DNA from: Anoxybacter fermentans
Lineage (GTDB): Bacteria > Bacillota > Halanaerobiia > DY22613
Length of the DNA stretch: 64,000 nucleotides
Direction of reading: 5' to 3'
NCBI RefSeq assembly: GCF_003991135.1
Contig: NZ_CP016379.1
Span: 310,001-374,000 of the forward strand
Numbering within the stretch: the stretch's first letter is position 1; every line of letters begins with the position of its first letter. The notes under the pieces are model-generated. The model had not been told where the DNA came from. It worked only from the letters and a program-made list of their open reading frames with translations, and made no database searches. A program made the position numbers and the translations under genes. Positions 53,573 through 63,166 of the stretch are shown one piece after another.

Positions 53573-53630
53573 ATTTTTTAAAAAATAAGTATTCATCAAA
53601 TAAAATTATTTTTACTATTTTAAGGTTGTT

Positions 53631-53832
53631 TACTGCAAAAAGCTAATTTTGAGCGTCATAGAAATTTTTCGTTAAATCATCTTAGTGAGATTTCAGTCGA
53701 AATAAGGCCTCATAATTAATCAAGGGTCAGGATGACCCATTGATTAGTGTGCCTTATTTTGACTGAAATTTAACTTTAGATGGTTCGAAAAATTTCTTTT
53801 GAAGCGAAAAATTAGCTTTTTGCAGTTTAATA
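53631..53832 (+). repeat. Intergenic palindromic repeat (copy 11)
   Basis: Ends TACTGCAAAAAGCTAATTTT and AGCTTTTTGCAGTTTAAT. The GGGTCAGGATGACCC hairpin is present; the AGGAGGTGATGAG hairpin has been deleted (GGCCTCATAATTAATCAAGG). Confidence 0.9.
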
Positions 53833-54033
53833 AAGAGTTAAGTTAGATAACTTAACTTTTTAAAAATTAAGCATTAAAACTTAACTTCATAGAAAAATAT
53901 TTTATCATTTTTTGAAAATTTGCAGGAATCGGGTGAAGGATATCGAATATATGTTCGGTAAGACTAAAATAAATGGTTTTTACGAAAAATACTCTTTAAA
54001 ATAATAACTATTATCGTTATAATTTTATAGTGT

Positions 54034-54262
54034 GATAATACTGTAAAAAGCTAATTTAGAGCGACATAGAAATTTTTTGTTTAACCATCTTAGTGAGATT
54101 GAGATCGAAATCGAAATAAGGCTTCATCACAGGAGGTGATGAGCTAATCAAGGGCCAGGAGGGCCCTTTGATTTGGGAGCCTTATTTCGATAGAAATCGA
54201 GCTTTAGATGGTTCGAAAAATTTCTTCTTAAGCGAAAAATTAACTTTTTGTAGTATAACCAT
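54034..54262 (+). repeat. Intergenic palindromic repeat, full length (copy 12)
   Basis: Contains CATCACAGGAGGTGATGAGC followed by TAATC, then the GGGCCAGGAGGGCCC hairpin, between ends ACTGTAAAAAGCTAATTT and AAATTAACTTTTTGTAGT. An extra ATCGAAATCGAAAT duplication sits in the left arm. Confidence 0.9.
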
Positions 54263-54295
54263 AGTATAAATTTAAAAAGAGTATTATCCTATTAA

Positions 54296-54429
54296 TGGAT
54301 TAAACTACAAAAAGCTAATTTTAAGTGCTATTGAAATTTTTTTGTTAGATTACTTTAAATAAGGTTTATATGAGGGTGTGATCAGCTAATTATGGGTTAG
54401 GATGATTCATTGATTAGTGTGCCTTATAA
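54296..54429 (+). repeat. Intergenic palindromic repeat, degenerate left half (copy 13)
   Basis: Starts ATGGATTAAACTACAAAAAG; continues through GTGTGATCAGCTAATTATGG and TGATTAGTGTGCCTTAT, then is cut before the right arm, about 50 bp ahead of uvrB. Confidence 0.75.
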
Positions 54430-54482
54430 ATATGTAAATATTACGAAAAGGAACTTAAATAGGTTCCGGGAGGTGAAAAATT

Positions 54483-56483
54483 GTGAAGAAGGGGAAGTTT
54501 AAACTGAAAGCAGATTATAAACCCCAGGGGGACCAACCTCAAGCTATAGAAAAGCTAACTGAGGGCATATTGCGGGGCGATCGCTTCCAGACACTTTTGG
54601 GGGTAACGGGTTCTGGTAAGACTTTTACCATAGCCAATGTTATTGCTAATATAAACAAACCTACTCTGGTCATTGCCCATAACAAGACTCTGGCAGCTCA
54701 GCTCTGTGCGGAGTTTAGGGAATTTTTCCCGGAAAATGCTGTTGGTTATTTTGTCAGTTATTATGATTATTACCAACCAGAGGCATATGTGCCTCAAACA
54801 GATACTTATATCGAAAAAGATGCTTCGATTAATGAAGAGATTGATAAACTCAGACTCTCTGCCACTCGATATCTATTTGAACGGCAGGATGTAATTATAG
54901 TTGCCAGTGTATCATGTATTTATGGCCTGGGTTCTCCTGCTGATTATCTGGATCTATCCTGTCATTTAAAAGTGGGAATGATTCAGGATCGGGATGTGAT
55001 CATCCGACAGTTGATTAATATTCAATATGACCGCAATGATATGAATCTGGCCCGGGGAACTTTCCGGGTTAGAGGAGATACGGTAGAAATTTTTCCGGCT
55101 TATCAGGATCAGGCTTATCGTGTAGAATTTTTTGGTGATGAGATTGATCGGATTACTATGATTGATACTTTGACCGGTGAAATTTTAGATACTTTAGATG
55201 AGGTAACCATTTATCCAGCAAGTCACTTTGTTACCAAAGAAGAAAAAATTAAGAGAGCTTTAAAAACCATTGAAGCCGAACTTGAGGAGAGACTTAAAGA
55301 GTTGCGGTCTCAGGGTAAGCTCCTTGAAGCCCAGCGCTTAGAGCAGCGGACTCGCTATGATCTTGAGATGTTGGCAACTGTCGGATTTTGTTCCGGAATT
55401 GAAAATTATTCACGTCATCTGGCCGGCAGACCGCCCGGTTCCCGGCCTGAAACTCTCCTGGATTACTTTCCTGATGACTGGCTTTTAATTATTGATGAAT
55501 CCCATATTACTATTCCGCAAATTGGCGGAATGTATAATGGCGATAGATCACGGAAGGAGAAACTGGTTGAGTATGGGTTCCGTCTGCCCTCTGCTTTGGA
55601 TAATAGGCCTCTAAAATTTGAAGAGTTTGAGAAACTAATTAAACAGGCCATTTTTGTTTCTGCAACTCCCGGACCTTATGAGTTAAAACATTCTACTCAG
55701 GTTGTAGAACAGATTATTCGCCCCACTGGTCTGGTTGATCCGGAAGTGGTGGTTAAACCGGTGGAAGGTCAGATTGATGACCTAATGGAAGAAATTAGAC
55801 AGGTAGTTGAAGAACGGAATGAACGGGTTCTGGTTACTACTCTGACGAAAAGGATGGCTGAAGATCTGACTGAATATCTCAAAGATGCGGGAATTGCTGT
55901 TCGCTACATGCATTCAGATATAGATGCTATTGAACGCCAGGAGATTATCCGGGACTTAAGAAATGGTGAGTTTCATGTACTGGTCGGAATTAACCTACTT
56001 AGAGAAGGTCTGGATTTACCAGAGGTTTCATTGGTTGCCATCCTTGATGCAGATAAGGAAGGATTCTTAAGAGATGAACGCTCACTGATTCAGACTATCG
56101 GACGGGCTGCTCGAAATGTAAATGGGCGAGTGATTATGTATGCCGATCGGATGACAGATTCCATGCGGCGGGCCATTGATGAGACCAACCGCCGGCGGAA
56201 GTTACAGATGGAATATAACAAAAAACACGGCATCACTCCCCGGACCATTATCAAACCCGTCCGGGAAGTCCTTAGGCCTGAGGAAATGCTGTTAGATTCA
56301 AAGAAAAAAGCGAATATTAAAACTGAAAAAGAGAAAGAACCTCTAAAAGTTGCTGATATTCAGCGCCGTATTTCTGAATTGGAGGAAGAGATGAGAGAAG
56401 CTGCTGCAAAATTAGAATTTGAGCTGGCAGCACAGATTCGAGATGAGATTTTTAAACTTCAAGAGCAACTTAATAAAAGATAA
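54483..56483 (+). CDS. uvrB: Excinuclease ABC subunit B
   Basis: A 666-residue UvrB with a GTG start after [23 protein letters not shown] is the Walker A and [20 protein letters not shown] the beta-hairpin that clamps damaged [38 protein letters not shown] and [20 protein letters not shown] are further helicase motifs, ending with QTIGRAARN. The C-terminal UVR domain ([20 protein letters not shown]) binds UvrC. It works with UvrA at 56530 in nucleotide excision repair. uvrC is not in the window. Confidence 0.98.
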   Translation: MKKGKFKLKADYKPQGDQPQAIEKLTEGILRGDRFQTLLGVTGSGKTFTIANVIANINKPTLVIAHNKTLAAQLCAEFREFFPENAVGYFVSYYDYYQPEAYVPQTDTYIEKDASINEEIDKLRLSATRYLFERQDVIIVASVSCIYGLGSPADYLDLSCHLKVGMIQDRDVIIRQLINIQYDRNDMNLARGTFRVRGDTVEIFPAYQDQAYRVEFFGDEIDRITMIDTLTGEILDTLDEVTIYPASHFVTKEEKIKRALKTIEAELEERLKELRSQGKLLEAQRLEQRTRYDLEMLATVGFCSGIENYSRHLAGRPPGSRPETLLDYFPDDWLLIIDESHITIPQIGGMYNGDRSRKEKLVEYGFRLPSALDNRPLKFEEFEKLIKQAIFVSATPGPYELKHSTQVVEQIIRPTGLVDPEVVVKPVEGQIDDLMEEIRQVVEERNERVLVTTLTKRMAEDLTEYLKDAGIAVRYMHSDIDAIERQEIIRDLRNGEFHVLVGINLLREGLDLPEVSLVAILDADKEGFLRDERSLIQTIGRAARNVNGRVIMYADRMTDSMRRAIDETNRRRKLQMEYNKKHGITPRTIIKPVREVLRPEEMLLDSKKKANIKTEKEKEPLKVADIQRRISELEEEMREAAAKLEFELAAQIRDEIFKLQEQLNKR

Positions 56484-56529
56484 ACTACTTTAAAATAACG
56501 TATTTTTTGAAGATGGAGGTTTAACCAAA

Positions 56530-59400
56530 ATGGGTAAAAATAAAATTATTATTCGTGGAGCCAAAGAGCACAATTTAAAAAATCTGGACTTAGAGATTCC
56601 CCGGGACAAATTGGTAGTAATCACCGGTTTAAGCGGTTCCGGTAAATCTTCTCTGGCCTTTGATACCATTTATGCAGAAGGTCAGAGACGTTATGTGGAG
56701 TCCTTATCTGCTTATGCGAGACAGTTTCTGGGCCAGATGGAAAAACCCCATGTGGAGTATATTGAAGGACTGTCTCCGGCTATCAGTATTGACCAGAAGA
56801 CAACCAGCAAAAATCCCCGTTCCACTGTAGGAACAGTGACCGAAATCTATGATTACTTGCGACTTCTATTTGCGCGGGTAGGTCATCCTCACTGTCCGGA
56901 ATGTGGTCGACCCGTCACTTCCCAGACTGTTTCAGAGATGGTGGATCGGATCATGGCTCTGGGGGGGAGAACTAAAATTCAAATTTTAGCTCCATTGGTT
57001 CGGGGTAGAAAGGGTGAACACCAGGGAGTAATCGAGATGGCCCGGCGGGAAGGGTTTGTCCGAGTCCGGGTTGATGGTGAGATCAGGGAAGTTACTGATG
57101 AGATTGTTCTTGATAAAAATAAAAAACATAATATTGAAGTTGTGGTTGACCGTCTAATTGTTAAGGAGGGGATTGAGAGGCGGTTGGCTGATTCTTTAGA
57201 AACTGCTCTTAAAATGGGGGAAGGTCTGGTTATTATCGATGTTATCGATGGTGAAGAGTTGACGATGAGTGAAAAGTTTGCCTGTGTGGAATGTGGTATT
57301 AATTTAGAAGAACTGACTCCCCGGATGTTTTCGTTCAACAGTCCTTATGGAGCCTGTCCACAATGTGATGGGTTAGGAGAAAAGCGGGAGTTTGATCCGG
57401 ATCTAATTCTGGATTGGGAACGTTCTATCAATGATGGTGGAATAATTCCCTGGCGCCATTCTAACGGTAAATATTTTCCCCAGGTTCTGGCTGCTTTGGC
57501 TAGGGAATTGGGTTTTAGTCTGGATGTTCCAATTAAAGATTTACCTGAAGAAGTCATTGAGGTTCTTCTTTATGGTTGGGATAGAAAGCTTAAATTTAAT
57601 TATACTAATTCTTACGGCCGTACTCGCTTGCATGAGACAAGATGGCTTGGGATTATTGGTTATTTAAGACGCCGGATGCAGGAAAATAATACTCCATCTT
57701 ATCATGCTCAAATGGAACGCTATATGAGTGTTCGGCCATGTCCAGAATGCGGCGGTGCCCGTTTGAGAAAAGAATCTCTGGCTGTAAAAGTGGGCGGGCT
57801 TTCTATTTATGATGTGACCTGTTTTTCTGTAAAAGAGGCTTTAGAGTTTTTTGAAAATCTGAAACTGACTGGACGGGAACAGTTGATTGCTGAGCAGATT
57901 TTAAAAGAGATCAAATCCAGATTGAGTTTTTTAAATAATGTAGGTCTTGACTATTTGACCCTAAACCGTGCTGCTGGGACTTTATCAGGGGGAGAAGCTC
58001 AGCGGATTAGGTTGGCTACACAGATTGGTTCTAAGCTAGTAGGAGTGCTTTATATACTTGATGAACCGAGTATCGGGCTCCATCAAAGGGATAATGATAG
58101 GTTGATCAAAACCTTAAAAGATCTACGGGATATTGGTAATACTGTCATTGTTGTAGAACATGATGAGGATACAATCCGAGAGGCTGATTGGGTGATTGAT
58201 ATTGGCCCGGGTGCTGGACGAAATGGTGGTAGAGTGGTGGCTCAGGGTACACCTGAAGACGTGATGAAAGTTGAAGAGTCTATTACTGGCCAATACCTTT
58301 CCGGTCAGCGTTTTATTCCTATTCCATCTTCCCGCAAGAAACCCAATGGTAAATATCTGGAGATTAAGGGTGCCAGACAGCATAACCTGAAAAACATAGA
58401 TGTAAAAATTCCTCTTGGTACTTTTACCTGTATAACCGGTGTTTCCGGTTCCGGAAAAAGTACTCTGATAAACCAGATTCTTCATCGCAAGTTGATGCAG
58501 CACTTTTATGATTCGATAGAAAGGCCCGGTGAGCATGATGCTATCCTTGGGCTTGAGCATCTGGATAAAGTAATTACTATCGATCAATCGCCCATTGGGC
58601 GGACTCCTCGTTCCAATCCGGCGACCTATACTAAAGTCTTTGACTATATCCGGGATGTATTTGCTTCTACACCGGAAGCAAGGGCCCGGGGGTATAAAAA
58701 AGGGCGTTTCTCCTTTAATGTTAAAGGTGGTCGCTGCGAGGCCTGTGCTGGAGATGGAATCATCAAAATCGAGATGCATTTTCTCCCAGATGTTTATGTT
58801 CCCTGTGAAGTTTGTGGTGGTAAACGTTATAATCGAGAGACCCTGGAGATTAAATATAAGGGTAAAAATATTGCAGATGTACTGGATATGACAGTAGAAG
58901 AAGCATTGGAATTTTTTTCAAATGTACCCCCTATTGCTAGACGGTTGCAGACTTTATATGATGTAGGATTGGGCTATATTAAACTTGGTCAGCCTGCAAC
59001 AACTCTTTCTGGTGGTGAAGCTCAGAGGATTAAGATTGCTACCGAACTCAGTAAGCAGAGTACGGGTAAAACAATTTATATTCTCGATGAACCAACTACT
59101 GGTCTTCATTTTGAGGATGTAAACAAACTTCTTAAGGTGCTCTTTAAATTACGGGAAGGTGGTAATACCGTTTTAGTTATTGAGCATAATTTAGATGTGA
59201 TTAAATCTGCCGATTATATTATTGATTTGGGGCCAGAAGGTGGAGACCGGGGCGGTCAAATTGTTGCAACAGGAACTCCTGAAGAAGTTGCAGAAAATGA
59301 GAACTCTTATACCGGCCAGTTCTTGAAAAAAATTTTGGCTAAAGGTAAATATTCTGAAGATGGGACATTTTATAAAGAAACATCTGTAGTTGGGGCTTAA
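56530..59400 (+). CDS. uvrA: Excinuclease ABC subunit A
   Basis: A 956-residue UvrA with two ABC cassettes. The first has [20 protein letters not shown] and the zinc modules CPECGRPV and [20 protein letters not shown], then [17 protein letters not shown] and [16 protein letters not shown]. The second has [16 protein letters not shown], the zinc module [20 protein letters not shown] and [17 protein letters not shown] with [12 protein letters not shown]. All ATPase and zinc motifs are intact. It scans DNA for lesions as a dimer and loads UvrB. The gap from uvrB is 46 bp, with GATGGAGG as ribosome site, so the two form an operon closed by the terminator at 59413. Confidence 0.98.
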   Translation: MGKNKIIIRGAKEHNLKNLDLEIPRDKLVVITGLSGSGKSSLAFDTIYAEGQRRYVESLSAYARQFLGQMEKPHVEYIEGLSPAISIDQKTTSKNPRSTVGTVTEIYDYLRLLFARVGHPHCPECGRPVTSQTVSEMVDRIMALGGRTKIQILAPLVRGRKGEHQGVIEMARREGFVRVRVDGEIREVTDEIVLDKNKKHNIEVVVDRLIVKEGIERRLADSLETALKMGEGLVIIDVIDGEELTMSEKFACVECGINLEELTPRMFSFNSPYGACPQCDGLGEKREFDPDLILDWERSINDGGIIPWRHSNGKYFPQVLAALARELGFSLDVPIKDLPEEVIEVLLYGWDRKLKFNYTNSYGRTRLHETRWLGIIGYLRRRMQENNTPSYHAQMERYMSVRPCPECGGARLRKESLAVKVGGLSIYDVTCFSVKEALEFFENLKLTGREQLIAEQILKEIKSRLSFLNNVGLDYLTLNRAAGTLSGGEAQRIRLATQIGSKLVGVLYILDEPSIGLHQRDNDRLIKTLKDLRDIGNTVIVVEHDEDTIREADWVIDIGPGAGRNGGRVVAQGTPEDVMKVEESITGQYLSGQRFIPIPSSRKKPNGKYLEIKGARQHNLKNIDVKIPLGTFTCITGVSGSGKSTLINQILHRKLMQHFYDSIERPGEHDAILGLEHLDKVITIDQSPIGRTPRSNPATYTKVFDYIRDVFASTPEARARGYKKGRFSFNVKGGRCEACAGDGIIKIEMHFLPDVYVPCEVCGGKRYNRETLEIKYKGKNIADVLDMTVEEALEFFSNVPPIARRLQTLYDVGLGYIKLGQPATTLSGGEAQRIKIATELSKQSTGKTIYILDEPTTGLHFEDVNKLLKVLFKLREGGNTVLVIEHNLDVIKSADYIIDLGPEGGDRGGQIVATGTPEEVAENENSYTGQFLKKILAKGKYSEDGTFYKETSVVGA

Positions 59401-59412
59401 TAGATGTAAAAT

Positions 59413-59443
59413 AGGCAAAGCCAGGATATCTGGCTTTGTCTTA
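59413..59443 (+). terminator. Terminator of uvrBA
   Basis: CAAAGCCAG / CTGGCTTTG stem; the downstream T-run is weak (TCTTAGT). Confidence 0.65.
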
Positions 59444-59550
59444 GTACTATTCCACAGAAAATTCTAAAAAAACTCTATAAATTGAGCAGGAAATTATCCT
59501 ATAATGTAGAATAGTAAATATGACGAATATGTTAAATTTTTTTTTGAAAA

Positions 59551-59577
59551 TTGTGCAAACGTTTGAATCGTTGCGAT
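59551..59577. promoter_or_regulatory. Predicted LacI-family operators upstream of the regulator
   Basis: CAAACGTTTG (59556-59565), a classic LacI/GalR palindrome with central CG, is followed at once by AATCGTTGCGATT, a second interrupted palindrome. They lie about 45 bp before the regulator start codon, a position fit for autoregulation. Confidence 0.65.
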
Positions 59578-59609
59578 TAATGGTTATTAATTTCAAGGAG
59601 TGAAAATTA

Positions 59610-60632
59610 GTGGGTGTCACTATTAAAGATGTAGCTAAAGTAGCAAAAGTTTCCCCATCTACCGTTTCTAGAGTCATCGCTGGAAGTGATCGAATTAGTA
59701 AAGCTACCCATGAACGGGTTAAAAAGGTAATGGAAGAATTAGGGTATTATCCAAATGCTAATGCCCGAAGTCTGGTTAAAAATACTACGGAGACTATAGG
59801 GTTAGTTCTTTCCCGTTCATTAGTAGCTGCTCTGTCAAACCCGTTCTTTCCCGAAATTTTTCGAGGTATTACTTCTGTGACTCAGGAGTTTGGCTATAGT
59901 TTGTTACTTAGTAGTAGTAAAGACCATTATCAGGAAGAGAAAGAGGCTTTACGGATGCTTAAAGAACGACGGGTAGACGGGTTATTAATTCTTGCTTCCC
60001 GGGTAAATGACTCATTAATACAGAAACTTCAGAAGGGAAAACACGCATTTGTTCTGGTTGGTCGAATTCCGGGTGAAGATAATCTATATTGGGTTAATAA
60101 TGATAACATTCAGGCAGCAAAGAAAGCTATCTCTTATTTAACCGGATTAGGCCATCGTAAAATCGGACTTTTGGTAGGTTCTTCAGAGTATATAATGTCC
60201 CAGGACCGGTTAGAAGGATATAAACAGGGCCTTTTAGAAGCTGAAATTCCTTATGATTCAACATTAGTTGAAGAAGTAGATTTTACAGAAGAGGGCGGTT
60301 ATTATGGGATGGAGGCTCTTTTAGATAGACATCCGGACCTAACAGCTGTTTTTGCTATTGATGATCTGTTAGCTGTTGGTGCCATGAAAGCGATAAAAAG
60401 AAGAGGATTAGTTATTCCCAGAGATATTAGCTTGATTGGTTTTAATGATAACCCTCTGGCATCATATGTTGATCCTCCATTAACCACAATCCGCATTCCT
60501 ATTTACGAGATGGGAGTTAAAGCAGCACAAATGTTGATTAAAGTGATAAAAGGTGAAGAACCTGAACCAAAGCAGCTGGTTCTTTCTAATGAAATTATTA
60601 TTCGTAAATCCTGTGCACCACTCACTAATTAA
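59610..60632 (+). CDS. LacI-family transcriptional regulator
   Basis: A 340-residue repressor with a GTG start after AAGGAGTG. The N-terminal HTH (TIKDVAKVAKVSPSTVSRVI) and hinge (ERVKKVMEELGYYPNANARS) are canonical. The ligand-binding domain has IGLVLSRSLVAALSNPFFPE, RRVDGLLILASR, GHRKIGLLVGSSEYIMSQDR, AVFAIDDLLAVGAMKAIKRR and IPRDISLIGFNDNPLASYVD. It lies upstream of a GH31 glycosidase and a maltose-type binding protein, and resembles regulators of alpha-glucoside/maltodextrin genes (MalR type). Palindromes just upstream suggest autoregulation. The effector is unknown. Confidence 0.93.
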   Translation: MGVTIKDVAKVAKVSPSTVSRVIAGSDRISKATHERVKKVMEELGYYPNANARSLVKNTTETIGLVLSRSLVAALSNPFFPEIFRGITSVTQEFGYSLLLSSSKDHYQEEKEALRMLKERRVDGLLILASRVNDSLIQKLQKGKHAFVLVGRIPGEDNLYWVNNDNIQAAKKAISYLTGLGHRKIGLLVGSSEYIMSQDRLEGYKQGLLEAEIPYDSTLVEEVDFTEEGGYYGMEALLDRHPDLTAVFAIDDLLAVGAMKAIKRRGLVIPRDISLIGFNDNPLASYVDPPLTTIRIPIYEMGVKAAQMLIKVIKGEEPEPKQLVLSNEIIIRKSCAPLTN

Positions 60633-60649
60633 ATGTTGGAAAGTTTGTA

Positions 60650-60690
60650 TAAACACTATAATGTAAATGTTTTAAACAAAATACCGAATG
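60650..60690 (+). promoter_or_regulatory. Predicted promoter/operator of the GH31 gene
   Basis: A TATAAT -10 box at 60657-60662 follows a weak -35 (TTGGAA, 60636-60641, spacing 15). AATGTTTTAAAC just downstream is a degenerate LacI-type half-site pair. Confidence 0.4.
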
Positions 60691-60710
60691 TTGTTAGGAG
60701 GTAGCAAAAA

Positions 60711-63047
60711 ATGAATTTAGATTGGAAATATCCCGGTAAAATTTTGAATACAGTTATTGATAATAATGAAATTCAATTTGTGGCAGAGAATTGTGTAGTT
60801 CAGATAAACATTTTGACCGATGATCTTTTTCAAGTTAAAATGATTCGGCCAGAAGAGGAGATTATTGATTCTATAGCTATATATAAAAAGAACTGGCCGA
60901 TGCTTAAACCACGAATTATAGAAAAAGAAAAATATTTTGAGATAGAAACAAATAAATTGAGATTGAGGATAAATTATAATCCATATAGAATGGAAGTTTA
61001 CGATAAAGAAGGAGATTTAATTCTTGCTGACCTGGCTCATAAAGGGCTTGGATTTGAAAAGGAAGGATCTAAAGTCCGGGCTGTTAAGGCACTAACTTTA
61101 GAGGATAAATTTTACGGCCTGGGTGAACGAACAGGTTTTTTGAATAAACGTGGAGAATATCATGAACTTTGGAATTTTGACCAAAGCTCTCCACATGTAC
61201 ATAGTACAAAGCATATGTATAAATCTATTCCTTTTCTTCTGGGACTTAGAGGAAAAAAGGCATATGGAATCTTTTTTGATAACACTTTTTTGAGCCGTTT
61301 TGATTTAGGAAAAGAGTCTGAAGATTATTTCTATTTTGAAGCTGACGGTGGTTCACTGAATTATTATGTATTCTATGGACCTTCTTTAAAAACTGTCGTT
61401 CAGCGCTATACCGAATTAACCGGTCGAATAGAACTACCGCCCCTTTGGGCTCTTGGTTTCCAGCAATCGCGGTATAGTTATTTCCCGCAGGATAAGGTTT
61501 ATGAAATTGCAGAAACTTTTCGTAAAAAAGAGATTCCGTGTGATGTAATTTATCTGGATATTGATTATATGGACGGTTACCGGGTCTTTACCTGGGATCG
61601 GGAACGATTTCCAGATCCCGAAAAGATGTTAGCTGATCTAAAAGAACAGGGTTTTAAAGTGGTTACTATTGTTGATCCCGGTATCAAAAAAGACCCAGAC
61701 TATTGGATTTATAATGAGGCTATGGAAAACCGTTATCTGTGTATGGATAGATTTGGGTTTCCTTTTGTTGGCAAGGTCTGGCCCGGTGATAGTGTATTCC
61801 CGGATTTTTCCCAGACTGAGGTTAGAGAGTGGTGGGCTGAAAAAAATCGGGAGTTTGTCAAAATTGGAATTGATGGAATCTGGAATGATATGAACGAGCC
61901 CGCTCTTTTAGAAGGAGAAAGCAAAACCATGCCTTTAGATATTATTCACAAAAATGATGGACGGGAAATAACCCATGCTGAATTTCATAATCTTTATGGA
62001 ACTTATATGAGTATAGCAGCAAAAGCAGGTCTTCTTAAAGCCCGTCCAGATGAGAGACCTTTTGTGTTGACACGGGCCAGTTTTGCTGGAATTCAGCGTT
62101 TTGCAGCAGTCTGGACGGGAGACAATAGGAGTTTCTGGGAACATATGGCCATGTCTATTCCCATGCTGACCACATTGGGATTAAGTGGTGTTACTTTCGC
62201 CGGTGCTGATATCGGAGGCTTTGACTTTGATGCGAACCCCGAATTATTTGCTCGCTGGATCCAATTGGGAATTTGCTATCCATTCTGTCGAGTTCATAGT
62301 GCTGTTCAGACTAGAGATCAAGAACCTTGGAGTTTTGGGCCCGAAGTTGAAAAAGTTGCTAAAGAGTACATCTCTTTACGATACCGTTTATTACCTTATC
62401 TTTACAATCTCTTCTATCGTGCATCAATTACCGGTGAACCGATAATGCAGCCTTTATTATTCAGGTATCAGGATGATGAAAAAGTCCATAATTTAAATGA
62501 TCAATTTATGTTGGGTGAGGCGATTATGGTAGCGCCGGTTCTTCATCCAGGGAAAGATTCCCGGGCTGTCTATCTACCGGAGGGAGAATGGTATGATTTC
62601 CACACAGGTGAAAAATATTCTGGAAGACGTTCCATTCTTGTAGATGCTCCTTTGAGTAAGATGCCTATCTTTATCAAAGCAGGTTCTATTATTCCGATGT
62701 ATCCGGTTGTCAACTACATTGGTGAGAAAGAGATTGAAGAACTTTCACTCCTAATTTATCCTGGGCCTGAAGCTGAGTATCTCTACTATGAAGATGATGG
62801 TAAAAGTTTTGACTATTGGGAAGGTAAGTATAATCTGACCAGTTTTAAGGCTGAATTTGGTCATAAATCGGTTAATTTGACCATAGTTCCTCAAGTAAAT
62901 GAATATGACTCACCCTTAAAGTATTATAAAATTATTTTGAAAGGTATGGCAGATTTAAATAAAGTTATGGTTAACGGTGTAGAAATAGAAGGAATCGTAG
63001 TGGATAATGATCTGGTTATTAAATTACCTGTTGATGAGAAATTTTAA
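60711..63047 (+). CDS. Glycoside hydrolase family 31 (alpha-glucosidase type)
   Basis: A 778-residue GH31 enzyme without signal peptide, so cytoplasmic. The N-terminal beta domain ends in LTLEDKFYGLGERTGFLNKR. The catalytic barrel has LPPLWALGFQQSRYSYFPQD, PCDVIYLDIDYMDGYRVFTW, IGIDGIWNDMNEPALLEGES (nucleophile Asp) and AAVWTGDNRSFWEHM (acid/base Asp), then FAGADIGGFDFDANPELFAR. C-terminal beta domains follow. The family includes alpha-glucosidases and alpha-xylosidases; the LacI and maltose-binding neighbours favour hydrolysis of maltose or other alpha-glucosides. AGGAGGTAG precedes the ATG. Confidence 0.93.
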   Translation: MNLDWKYPGKILNTVIDNNEIQFVAENCVVQINILTDDLFQVKMIRPEEEIIDSIAIYKKNWPMLKPRIIEKEKYFEIETNKLRLRINYNPYRMEVYDKEGDLILADLAHKGLGFEKEGSKVRAVKALTLEDKFYGLGERTGFLNKRGEYHELWNFDQSSPHVHSTKHMYKSIPFLLGLRGKKAYGIFFDNTFLSRFDLGKESEDYFYFEADGGSLNYYVFYGPSLKTVVQRYTELTGRIELPPLWALGFQQSRYSYFPQDKVYEIAETFRKKEIPCDVIYLDIDYMDGYRVFTWDRERFPDPEKMLADLKEQGFKVVTIVDPGIKKDPDYWIYNEAMENRYLCMDRFGFPFVGKVWPGDSVFPDFSQTEVREWWAEKNREFVKIGIDGIWNDMNEPALLEGESKTMPLDIIHKNDGREITHAEFHNLYGTYMSIAAKAGLLKARPDERPFVLTRASFAGIQRFAAVWTGDNRSFWEHMAMSIPMLTTLGLSGVTFAGADIGGFDFDANPELFARWIQLGICYPFCRVHSAVQTRDQEPWSFGPEVEKVAKEYISLRYRLLPYLYNLFYRASITGEPIMQPLLFRYQDDEKVHNLNDQFMLGEAIMVAPVLHPGKDSRAVYLPEGEWYDFHTGEKYSGRRSILVDAPLSKMPIFIKAGSIIPMYPVVNYIGEKEIEELSLLIYPGPEAEYLYYEDDGKSFDYWEGKYNLTSFKAEFGHKSVNLTIVPQVNEYDSPLKYYKIILKGMADLNKVMVNGVEIEGIVVDNDLVIKLPVDEKF

Positions 63048-63166
63048 TTGGTTAAAAATATAAAAAACCTTATATTAGGAGGTGAAGGTAAGAGGGGGTA
63101 ATTTTAAAGTTTATTAATAAGGTTCAGGGTAATCAAAAAATAAAAATTTTAAGGAGGATGGATTTT

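Larger units (their letters stand above)
53381..54482. other. 1.1-kb gene-free stretch with three clustered repeats
   Basis: No gene is visible. It holds a terminator at 53532-53572 and repeat copies 11, 12 and 13, and ends in the uvrB ribosome site GGGAGGTG. Confidence 0.6.

Noticed and set aside
5057-54429. Repeats considered as a CRISPR array
   Set aside because: Copies are 120-230 bp, dispersed over the window and not regularly spaced; no spacers or cas genes are present.
58123-58779. 218-codon frame antisense to uvrA
   Set aside because: It lies opposite conserved ABC motifs and has no start context.
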